A stretch of 64,000 bases of DNA from an uncultured Bacteroidales bacterium (GTDB lineage: Bacteria > Bacteroidota > Bacteroidia > Bacteroidales > F082), in NCBI GenBank assembly GCA_947302205.1, contig CAMYVD010000001.1, positions 1-64,000 on the forward strand. The letters run 5' to 3'. Shown here in pieces: positions 1 through 7,240 of this stretch (positions within the stretch are counted from its first letter, which is position 1; the number at the start of each line of letters is the position of its first letter). Made by a program: the position numbers and the translations under genes. The notes below the pieces were generated by a model. It saw only the letters and a list, made by a program, of their open reading frames with translations. It was not told the origin of the DNA and did not search any database.

Positions 1-584
1 AATCCATGGAACACATCAAGTTCGACGCTTTCTTCGCTAACGTGATGTTCCACGAAACCGCCCACGGCATGGGCATCAAGAACACCATCACCGATAAAGG
101 CACCGTCCGTGATGCCTTGGGCAACCAATACAGTGCCATCGAAGAGGCCAAAGCCGATGTGCTGGGTCTCTACCTGGTGACCAAGCTTGCCGAGATGGGC
201 GAATACACCAACACCACGATGGAAGACAACTACACCACCTTCATGGCAGGTATCTTCCGTTCCGTGCGTTTCGGTGCTGCCAGCGCTCATGGCAAGGCCA
301 ACATGCTTACCTTCAACTACTTCCAAAACGAAGGCGCTTTCACTCGCAACGAAGAAGGCCTCTATGCCATCGACTTTGAGAAGATGAAGGTCGCGGTGGA
401 GAAACTCGCAGGCGACATCCTCATTTGCCAAGGCAACGGCGTTTATGAAGCCGCCAAAGCCTGGATGGACGAGATGAGCGTGATCAAACCCGAACTGCAA
501 GCCGATCTCGACCGCGTCAATGAGGCAGGTATCCCAGTGGATATTTATTACAACATGGGACCGGACGTGTTGTTGAAGAAGTAA
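1..584 (+). CDS. M49-like zinc metallopeptidase, C-terminal part
   Basis: The reading frame is open to the left edge, so this is the C-terminal part (about 190 residues) of a longer protein. It carries an HExxH zinc motif (HETAHG, residues 16-21 counted from the first Met) and, about 26 residues later, EEAKAD. That pairing is the arrangement of the M49/dipeptidyl-peptidase III-like metallohydrolases common in Bacteroidota, which are sometimes mislabelled as dihydrofolate reductase. In this family the two His residues and the first Glu of EE(A)K bind zinc, and the Glu of HExxH is the general base. Classical DPP III has HExxGH, so the five-residue spacing here points to the divergent bacterial branch. 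The stop codon lies 12 bp before the next gene, so the two are probably co-transcribed. Family assignment is fairly secure; substrate is unknown. Confidence 0.72.
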   Translation, partial: SMEHIKFDAFFANVMFHETAHGMGIKNTITDKGTVRDALGNQYSAIEEAKADVLGLYLVTKLAEMGEYTNTTMEDNYTTFMAGIFRSVRFGAASAHGKANMLTFNYFQNEGAFTRNEEGLYAIDFEKMKVAVEKLAGDILICQGNGVYEAAKAWMDEMSVIKPELQADLDRVNEAGIPVDIYYNMGPDVLLKK

Positions 585-596
585 GAAGACAGAAGC

Positions 597-1646
597 ATGG
601 AGGAGAAGAACATTACAGGGGTCGATTATTCGGGTCAGGTACTCGAAAACGTTGATTTCAGCGGTTGCACCCTCACCAAAGTCAATTTCAAGAACGCCAC
701 GTTGAAGCACTGCCGCTTCGACGAGGCGGTCTTGGATTGCTGCTGTTTCGATTGCTCAAGCAAACCGAAGCAGCCTAACTTGCAAAGCGTTTCGTTCAGG
801 AAAGCCACGTTGATCAACTGCCGTTTCAGGTATGCTCACATGGTGTGGAGCGATTTCCGCTATGCCAATATCAACCAAGCCACTTTTGAGGATGCCACCA
901 TCGACTTCTGCGACCTCTATCGCTGTTTCTTCGAAGGCGTGGTGCTGTTCAAGCATGCCCGCATCAGCAACTCCAGCCTCTATTACACCTATTTCGGCGA
1001 CGCCACCAACATCCGTCGCGAGAACCTCGTTGATGACCGCATTGTGCAACAGGACAAAGAGGCCTACACCAAATTTCTTGTGGATTGGCACACTTACGGT
1101 ACAGGCGTCCGTACCAACGACATGCAGGCCGTTTCCGACTGGAGTCCCGATGCCTCCATCAAAGCCCGTTGGTCCGATGCCGAAGACATCTATAAAACCC
1201 TGACCGGCTTGTGGAACGAACGCGGCTTCAACGCCGATGCCAACTGGGGTTATGTGCAAGGCCGCCGCATGGAGCGCCGCCGCATGATGACCGAGTTAAG
1301 CGACGGTAACTTGAGTTTCTGGACCAAAGTGGGCAGGGTATGGCACATCATCGGCAACAGCCTCTCCGACCTGTTTTTCGGCTATGGTGAGAGCATGTTC
1401 AAAATGATTGTCACTTACATCGTTACTGTGTTGCTGTTTGCCTTTTTCTTCCGTTCGAAAGTATCGCCCCTGGAATATGTTGAGGCGTTGGGCATCAGCC
1501 TGAAGAACATGGCGGGCATGGATTCAGAGGTGCTGCAAGGCGTGTCACCCTTGGTGGACATGCTCAATTTGGTGCAGACCACCATCGGCATCCTGCTCAC
1601 CGGTATTTTTGGCTTTATCTTGGGCAATAAGATTCGAAACCAGTAA
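597..1646 (+). CDS. Pentapeptide-repeat protein with C-terminal membrane pair
   Basis: A 349-residue protein. Residues about 10-145 hold A(D/N)Lxx-like pentapeptide repeats (VDFSG, VNFKN, CRFDE, SDFRY and similar), which form a right-handed quadrilateral beta-helix. A soluble helical linker follows. The last ~80 residues contain two hydrophobic helices (starting near MIVTYIVTVLLF and VQTTIGILLTGIF) separated by a short amphipathic stretch, a layout resembling the two-helix pore unit of small ion channels. Pentapeptide-repeat plus ion-channel fusions are known in bacteria, but no potassium selectivity motif (TVGYG) is visible, so channel function is only suggested. It begins 12 bp after the metallopeptidase and probably belongs to that transcript. 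Its cysteines (a CCCFDC run near residue 50) are unusual for this fold. Confidence 0.75.
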   Translation: MEEKNITGVDYSGQVLENVDFSGCTLTKVNFKNATLKHCRFDEAVLDCCCFDCSSKPKQPNLQSVSFRKATLINCRFRYAHMVWSDFRYANINQATFEDATIDFCDLYRCFFEGVVLFKHARISNSSLYYTYFGDATNIRRENLVDDRIVQQDKEAYTKFLVDWHTYGTGVRTNDMQAVSDWSPDASIKARWSDAEDIYKTLTGLWNERGFNADANWGYVQGRRMERRRMMTELSDGNLSFWTKVGRVWHIIGNSLSDLFFGYGESMFKMIVTYIVTVLLFAFFFRSKVSPLEYVEALGISLKNMAGMDSEVLQGVSPLVDMLNLVQTTIGILLTGIFGFILGNKIRNQ

Positions 1647-1652
1647 AAACAC

Positions 1653-1660
1653 TATCTTTG
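1653..1660 (+). promoter_or_regulatory. -7 promoter box (TATCTTTG) of the S46/envelope operon
   Basis: An exact Bacteroidota -7 box (consensus TAnnTTTG), 43 bp before the ATG at 1704. It predicts a leader of about 35-40 A/T-rich bases. It lies directly after the pentapeptide gene stop and probably drives the operon to 11655. Confidence 0.6.
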
Positions 1661-1703
1661 CACGATTTTTTAGAAAAATAATTTACATAACAACAAAATT
1701 AAA

Positions 1704-3908
1704 ATGAAAAAAGTATTCGTTTTTGCGCTCGCCATCCTGGCTATGGTTGGCAGAGTGCGTGCCGATGAAGGCATGTGGCTCCCCATGTTCGTGGAGCGTT
1801 TGAATTACGTTGACATGCAGAAAATGGGTCTTCAGTTGACTCCTGAAGAGCTTTACAGCATCAACCACAACAGTTTGAAGGATGCTATCGTGGGTTTGGG
1901 CAGCGAAGCCAAGCCTCGTGGTTTCTTCTGCACTGGTGAAATCGTCTCCGAAAAGGGTCTGCTTTTCACCAACCATCACTGCGGCTATGGTGCCATCCAA
2001 AAGCTGAGTTCCGTGGAACACGACTACCTGAAAGACGGTTTCTGGGCCAAGAGCTTCAGCGAGGAACTTCCCGCTCCTGAGATGACCGCCAGCTTCCTCA
2101 TCCGCATGGAAGACGTCACCAAGGAAGTCCTTGGCGTGGTTACCAGCGACATGGATTGGCAGGCTCGCAACAAGGCCATCAGCACTAAGATAAAGGATCT
2201 GGAAAATGCCGCTTCAGAAGACGGCAAATACAACCCCGTCATCAAAGGTTTCTTTGAAGGCAACGAATATTACATGTTCGTGTATCAGGTGTTCCCCGAT
2301 GTGCGTCTGGTCGGCGTAGCCAACTCTTCCATCGGTAAGTTCGGTGGCGACACCGACAACTGGATGTGGCCCCGTCATACTGGTGACTTCTCCATCTTCC
2401 GCGTGTATGCCGACAAGGATGGCAACCCTGCTGAATATTCCGCTGACAATGTGCCGCTGACTCCCAAGCATCACCTTCCCATCAGCCTTGATGGCGTGAA
2501 GGAAGGCGACTTCACCATGATCTGGGGCTTCCCCGGCAGCACCGAGCGTTACATGTCGAGCTACGGCATCGACTACAACGTGGATACCTTCTATCCCATC
2601 ATCATCGACATCTTCGGCAAGGAACTCGAAGTGATGGATGAATTCATGCAGAAAGATGACGCCATCAACCTGATGTATGCTGACAACCATGCCGGTCTCG
2701 CCAACACTTGGAAGAACTTTATTGGTCAGTGCCAGATGCTCCGCAAGAACAAGGTCAGCGAAACTAAGGTCGGTCTGGAAAACAACTTCATGCTGTGGGT
2801 GAACCGCAACAACAAGGAAGAATACCAGGAAGCCCTTTCCAACCTGCAGGAAGCTTACAAGACCCTGGGTGAAGTGGCCAAGTACATCTACTATCCCAAC
2901 TTCGTCGCACAGGCTGGCCCTGCTGGCGTCGCTTCCGTGTTCTCAGGCTATTACGAAGCCTATAAGGAAAAGGACAAGGAAGGCCAAGAAGCCGCGCTCA
3001 TGATGCTCCAAGCCATGGACATGGATGAGCTTTTCGCTGAGACCGACCAGCGTGTGGAAAAGAAGCTCTTCGCCGAGATGCTGAAGACCTACAAGGCTGC
3101 TTTCAAGGCAGAGGAACTCCCCGAAATCTTCACGATCATTGACAAGAAATTCAAGGGCAACATCGATGCTTTTGCTGACAATGTGTATGAAAAGAGCATC
3201 TTCGCTACTCCCGAAAGCATCAAAGCTTTCATCGCCAACCCCAAACCTAAGATGATCGGCAAGGACTACGCCTACATCATGAATACCTCGATGATGGAAG
3301 TCATTATCAGCAACGTTCCTGCTTACCGTATGGCCATGCAAACCGTTAGCGAGAACGACCATGTCTTCGTGAAGGGTCTTCGTGAATACTACGCCGACAC
3401 CCATCCGGAGAAGAGCCTCTATCCCGATGCCAACTCCACCATGCGTATGAGCTATGGCTCTGTGAAGGATTACATGCCCGCTGACGCTGTCCACTACGAT
3501 TATGTGTGCACTGCCCAGGGTATCCTCGAGAAATACGTTCCTGGCGACTATGAGTTCGACGCTCCCAAGCGCCTCATCGAGTTGATTGAAAAGAAGGACT
3601 TCGGTGCCTACGCTGACGAAAACGGCGACCTCATCGTGTGCTTCCTCTCCACCAACGACATCACTGGCGGTAACTCCGGCAGCCCCATCATGAACGGTAA
3701 GGGCGAACTCATCGGCCTTGCCTTCGATGGCAACTGGGAAGCCATGAGCGGCGACGTCAACTTTGAGCCTCGCTTGCAGCGCACCATCAACGTGGATGCC
3801 CGCTACGTGCTCTTCATCATCGACAAGTACGCTGGCGCTACCAACCTCATTGACGAACTCGACATTCGCAAGGGCGAACCACAACCGATTCGTGAGGAGG
3901 AAGAATAA
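1704..3908 (+). CDS. S46 family dipeptidyl-peptidase, DPP7-like
   Basis: A 734-residue secreted serine exopeptidase that releases dipeptides from peptide N-termini in the periplasm. The signal peptide ends near residue 20 (..VRADEG). The chymotrypsin-like halves are visible: the catalytic His in TNHHCGYG (His91/His92) and the catalytic Ser in GGNSGSP (Ser658). Eighteen residues after that Ser is Gly676 in FDGNWEA. In Porphyromonas gingivalis enzymes the equivalent position is Gly673 in DPP7 (hydrophobic P1) and Arg673 in DPP11 (acidic P1), so a preference for hydrophobic P1 residues is inferred. Length matches the family (about 710-720). The stop overlaps the next start by one base (TAATG), showing tight coupling to the GH16-like gene. 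Such peptidases normally feed amino-acid fermentation; why it leads a glycan-modification operon is unclear. Confidence 0.95.
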   Translation: MKKVFVFALAILAMVGRVRADEGMWLPMFVERLNYVDMQKMGLQLTPEELYSINHNSLKDAIVGLGSEAKPRGFFCTGEIVSEKGLLFTNHHCGYGAIQKLSSVEHDYLKDGFWAKSFSEELPAPEMTASFLIRMEDVTKEVLGVVTSDMDWQARNKAISTKIKDLENAASEDGKYNPVIKGFFEGNEYYMFVYQVFPDVRLVGVANSSIGKFGGDTDNWMWPRHTGDFSIFRVYADKDGNPAEYSADNVPLTPKHHLPISLDGVKEGDFTMIWGFPGSTERYMSSYGIDYNVDTFYPIIIDIFGKELEVMDEFMQKDDAINLMYADNHAGLANTWKNFIGQCQMLRKNKVSETKVGLENNFMLWVNRNNKEEYQEALSNLQEAYKTLGEVAKYIYYPNFVAQAGPAGVASVFSGYYEAYKEKDKEGQEAALMMLQAMDMDELFAETDQRVEKKLFAEMLKTYKAAFKAEELPEIFTIIDKKFKGNIDAFADNVYEKSIFATPESIKAFIANPKPKMIGKDYAYIMNTSMMEVIISNVPAYRMAMQTVSENDHVFVKGLREYYADTHPEKSLYPDANSTMRMSYGSVKDYMPADAVHYDYVCTAQGILEKYVPGDYEFDAPKRLIELIEKKDFGAYADENGDLIVCFLSTNDITGGNSGSPIMNGKGELIGLAFDGNWEAMSGDVNFEPRLQRTINVDARYVLFIIDKYAGATNLIDELDIRKGEPQPIREEEE

Positions 3909-5692
3909 TGAGAAAACGCCTTCTTTTCTTCCTCGGTCTGCTTTTGATTGCGGCTGTTGCCGTTTTCTTTGTCCACCAAGCCGTAAACCGTCATTTCCGT
4001 CCCATGACCAACTTTGATGGCGGCCGTACGGTCAGTCTTGACATGGATTTGGAAAACGCCGTGACGGACGGCATATACCTTCCTTCGACCAAGCAGACCG
4101 AGGAAGGAGAGGGTGTGTTCGCATTTCGCTTTTTCACGCTGAAAAAGAACCTCTACTACAAGATTTATTACCAAAACGAGAGCTATAAGTTCCCCGATAC
4201 CGATTCACTCGCTTCGGAGAATTTCTATGGCAGCTGGGAAGATGTTGGCGTAGGTTTCAAGCCGGTGGAGCACCGTGTGGTTAGAGACTCGCTCCGTATT
4301 GTGGGTAATCCGAGGGATGAACAATTGTATTCCGGGCGTTGGCAACGCAATCCCCGGGTGGGCCAATACGGTTTCATGCTGGTGCTATGCAACGAAAAGG
4401 GCTTGAATGAAATCCCTGATTATGTTCAGCATATCGGCAACACCAACGAAGAAGGCCATTTTGTGAATCCTTACCAATGGTTTGCCACCCACAAGTCGAA
4501 AAACATCAAGGTGGTGAAATCGGGTAGGATGCTGAAAACCCGAGCTGTGCTCAACGCCGCTCACGGAGTGTATGTGGATGCTTCCAAGAATCCACCGGTA
4601 CTGCCGGAGGAGAACTGCGAGGAGTGTGGCTATAATCAGAACCTGTACCAACATGCGCTGTTTGAACAGTTCTTTAGCCATGTCAGCACACAGTACCCCT
4701 TGCGTAACATCCCTGTGATCAAGGATGTGGTGGGCGACGATCCCTACACCCGAGAGGAATACGAAGCCAACAAGACCCGATTCGATTCGTCACAGCTGCA
4801 GATGAACTATCCTGTGGTTTCCGAACATCCCTGCACTACCGTGAAAGTGGGTCCTGACGGAGAATACATTACCATCATTAACCCGGCCAGTACCGAAGGC
4901 AACCTTCGGAAGGAATCCACGGGCATCCGTTCACGCGTTGGCTTTACTTACGGCAAGTTCACCGGCAGGATCAAGTTCCCGGAGATGCTCAACGATGAAA
5001 ACATCTGGAACGGCTTGACCTATGCTTTCTGGCTGATTTACACCGAAAACAGCCCGTGGAACAACCGTCGTCCCAATTTCAAGGATGGCGGCTACATTCC
5101 CAAATGGGACGATTCCGAGAATCCACAACGCACGCCTTATCATCCCTATTCAGAGATCGATATCGAGATTGTGAAGGCTTCCAGGCATTGGCCCGTCAAC
5201 TATTACCAATGGATTCGCAGCGATCTTGAAAACTGCCAGGAGGACGCCACGTTGAACAATGATGTGATGTTCTGCTGTACCAACTGGGACTTGGCTTCCA
5301 CCGCGCCGCCGATGTTCAAGGGCGGCATTGACTCCATTCCCTACAACAAGAAAACCAAGTTCGAGACACAGCGCTGGTATCCGAACTACAAGGCTTTGAC
5401 CACACGTACCCCGATGAGCAACGACGACTTCAAGGCGCAATGGTACTACTACGAGATCGAATGGCGTCCTTCGGAGATTATCTGGCGTCTTGGTCCTGAC
5501 CTTGACCACATGACGGTGATGGGCTATATGGACGACCAACACACTGACATTCCCAGTAACCAAATGAAGTGTATCGTCACCCAGGAATACCACTATTCCG
5601 AATGGTGGCCGCCCATCGTTTGGGATCAAAGGTTGATACCTTACAACAAAACCGATATAGAAGGCCGAGTCTATGAAATTGTTGTTGAGTAA
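3908..5692 (+). CDS. Membrane-anchored GH16-like protein
   Basis: A 594-residue protein with an N-terminal signal-anchor (hydrophobic residues 4-23). The first ~290 residues are unrecognised, beta-rich and include a CEECGYNQN stretch. The C-terminal half resembles the glycoside hydrolase 16 jelly roll: YGKFTGRIKFPE, then AFWLIY, then SEIDIEIV, then YYYEIEWRPSEIIWRL, in the usual GH16 order. EIDIE (Glu416, Asp418, Glu420) fits the catalytic motif E-x-D-x-(x)-E in its shorter form without the beta-bulge, so the nucleophile and acid/base appear intact. GH16 members cut or transglycosylate beta-glucans and galactans. Here the membrane anchor and neighbours suggest action on the cell's own surface glycan rather than diet polysaccharide. 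It overlaps the next gene by 20 bp. Confidence 0.72.
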   Translation: MRKRLLFFLGLLLIAAVAVFFVHQAVNRHFRPMTNFDGGRTVSLDMDLENAVTDGIYLPSTKQTEEGEGVFAFRFFTLKKNLYYKIYYQNESYKFPDTDSLASENFYGSWEDVGVGFKPVEHRVVRDSLRIVGNPRDEQLYSGRWQRNPRVGQYGFMLVLCNEKGLNEIPDYVQHIGNTNEEGHFVNPYQWFATHKSKNIKVVKSGRMLKTRAVLNAAHGVYVDASKNPPVLPEENCEECGYNQNLYQHALFEQFFSHVSTQYPLRNIPVIKDVVGDDPYTREEYEANKTRFDSSQLQMNYPVVSEHPCTTVKVGPDGEYITIINPASTEGNLRKESTGIRSRVGFTYGKFTGRIKFPEMLNDENIWNGLTYAFWLIYTENSPWNNRRPNFKDGGYIPKWDDSENPQRTPYHPYSEIDIEIVKASRHWPVNYYQWIRSDLENCQEDATLNNDVMFCCTNWDLASTAPPMFKGGIDSIPYNKKTKFETQRWYPNYKALTTRTPMSNDDFKAQWYYYEIEWRPSEIIWRLGPDLDHMTVMGYMDDQHTDIPSNQMKCIVTQEYHYSEWWPPIVWDQRLIPYNKTDIEGRVYEIVVE

Positions 5693-7238
5693 GCGCGATA
5701 CTTCCATCGTCAAAGGCTTTGCCATACTTTGCATAGTCTTTCACAACTATTTTCATTGGCTTTGGCCGTCTCCTGGGGAGAACGAGTTCAACTTCTCCAC
5801 CGAGGCCATTTACAAGCTGTTTGAGCAACTTCATCTGTATCCAGGAGAATGGGTCAACCTGTTGTTCAGCTATTTCGGGCATTATGGAGTGCAGTTGTTT
5901 GTCATGGTGAGCGGTTATGGCTTGGTGCTTTCCATGATGCATCGGTCAAGATCCTGGGGAGCCTTTGTGCTTGACCGCCTGAAGAAGCTCTATCCTCTGT
6001 TGTTAACGGCAATCATCGTTTACTTTTTTGAATGTGTCTTGGTGGAAGCCAGGACGCTCAATTCGTTCGAGAAGACGGAGTTGGGCTACAAGTTGCTTTT
6101 CATCCATACCTTGTTGCCGAATTCTGGATTGAGTGTTAACGGTCCGTGGTGGTTTTTCGGCCTGATTTTCCAGCTGTATCTGCTGTTTCCCTTGCTTTAC
6201 CAGGCCATGAAGCAATGGGGCTGGAAAGCCTTTTGGATCATACTGGCGGTTTCCTACGGGCTGATTTTCCTATTCCGTGAATCCATTCACCTATACCATG
6301 GGGAGTTGCTGATGCAGAATGCCCCCGGACATCTGCCGGAATTCTGTTTCGGCATGATGCTGGCTTTCTCCAAGGACAAAAACATCCATTGGGGATGGTT
6401 GCTTCTGTCTGTGTTGTTGTTTGTTTGGGGCAATTTCGCTCCAGGCTTTTATCCATTCACTTTCCTTTCGGTCTGTGTCATAGCGGCTTTTGCCTATCAA
6501 GGCCTGAAGTCGTTGCCGTTCAAGAAACACTGGCTGAGTCGTCCTTTGGCCTATTTTGGAGGTGTTTCCATGACCCTGTTCGCGGCACATGGCTTTTTCA
6601 GGACTCCCGTGCTGAAATGGGCTTACACGCTAACCACACCCTTAGGCCATTTTTGGTCAGGGTTGGTCTTTTTGCTGATGGTTTGGGGCGTGGCCTTGGC
6701 TGCCAAGCCTTTGTATGATTTCATGGTAGCCCTGTTCAACCGGATTCACCTTCGTGAAAGCCGTGCCTCAAAAGTCGTTGAACGGATATGCCAAGTGTGT
6801 TTGTGCCTGTTTTTTGCGTTTGTGGCGGGTTATTATGTGGCACAGGCGTTCAACCGGTACAATCACGAAGTGATCTCTTGTGAGCTCAACACGCCATCAG
6901 GCACGATAGATTGCCATCAGGAGACCGTTATGTTGGCCAACCGCTCTTTTGACCAACGCCTTTTGGCCTTGAACCTCAAAGTGTCTTTCGATGTTTGCAG
7001 TTTGGACACCACCGCCAAGCTTCCTTCGTTGGTAATCAGCATACCAGGCATGTTATGGAAAAGCGTTGAACTGCCAGCGGAATACAATACCAAGAAACTA
7101 GGACATTACGAGTATACGGAACAATTCCTGTGTCCTTTTGTACAAAACACCAAGCACAAACGGATGGATGTGTATTTTTCGAATCGGGGAAAGGGCATGA
7201 TGGAATATCAAAACGCTAAAGTTGAAATCAAGTATTGA
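5673..7238 (+). CDS. Acyltransferase-3 family membrane protein with C-terminal module
   Basis: A 521-residue polytopic membrane protein. Residues 1-390 match the acyltransferase-3 (OafA/YrhL-like) pattern: a cytoplasmic N-terminus, VKGFAILCIVFHNYFHW with the conserved histidine in the first helix, and about ten transmembrane segments. Members O-acetylate or O-acylate surface sugars. After the last helix there is an extra soluble domain (about 395-521) with SLDTTAKLP and VYFSNRGKGMMEY, which is also present at the C-terminus of the downstream LtaS-like protein. The start at 5673 lies inside the preceding gene (20-bp overlap), indicating translational coupling; two bases separate its stop from the next ATG. 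Acceptor and acyl group cannot be read from sequence. Confidence 0.85.
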   Translation: MKLLLSKRDTSIVKGFAILCIVFHNYFHWLWPSPGENEFNFSTEAIYKLFEQLHLYPGEWVNLLFSYFGHYGVQLFVMVSGYGLVLSMMHRSRSWGAFVLDRLKKLYPLLLTAIIVYFFECVLVEARTLNSFEKTELGYKLLFIHTLLPNSGLSVNGPWWFFGLIFQLYLLFPLLYQAMKQWGWKAFWIILAVSYGLIFLFRESIHLYHGELLMQNAPGHLPEFCFGMMLAFSKDKNIHWGWLLLSVLLFVWGNFAPGFYPFTFLSVCVIAAFAYQGLKSLPFKKHWLSRPLAYFGGVSMTLFAAHGFFRTPVLKWAYTLTTPLGHFWSGLVFLLMVWGVALAAKPLYDFMVALFNRIHLRESRASKVVERICQVCLCLFFAFVAGYYVAQAFNRYNHEVISCELNTPSGTIDCHQETVMLANRSFDQRLLALNLKVSFDVCSLDTTAKLPSLVISIPGMLWKSVELPAEYNTKKLGHYEYTEQFLCPFVQNTKHKRMDVYFSNRGKGMMEYQNAKVEIKY

Positions 7239-7240
7239 CG

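Noticed and set aside
2943-3884. Long open frame (313 codons) on the minus strand inside the S46 gene
   Set aside because: It is antisense to a gene with full catalytic motifs, has no promoter box and its translation resembles no protein family; it reflects codon bias.
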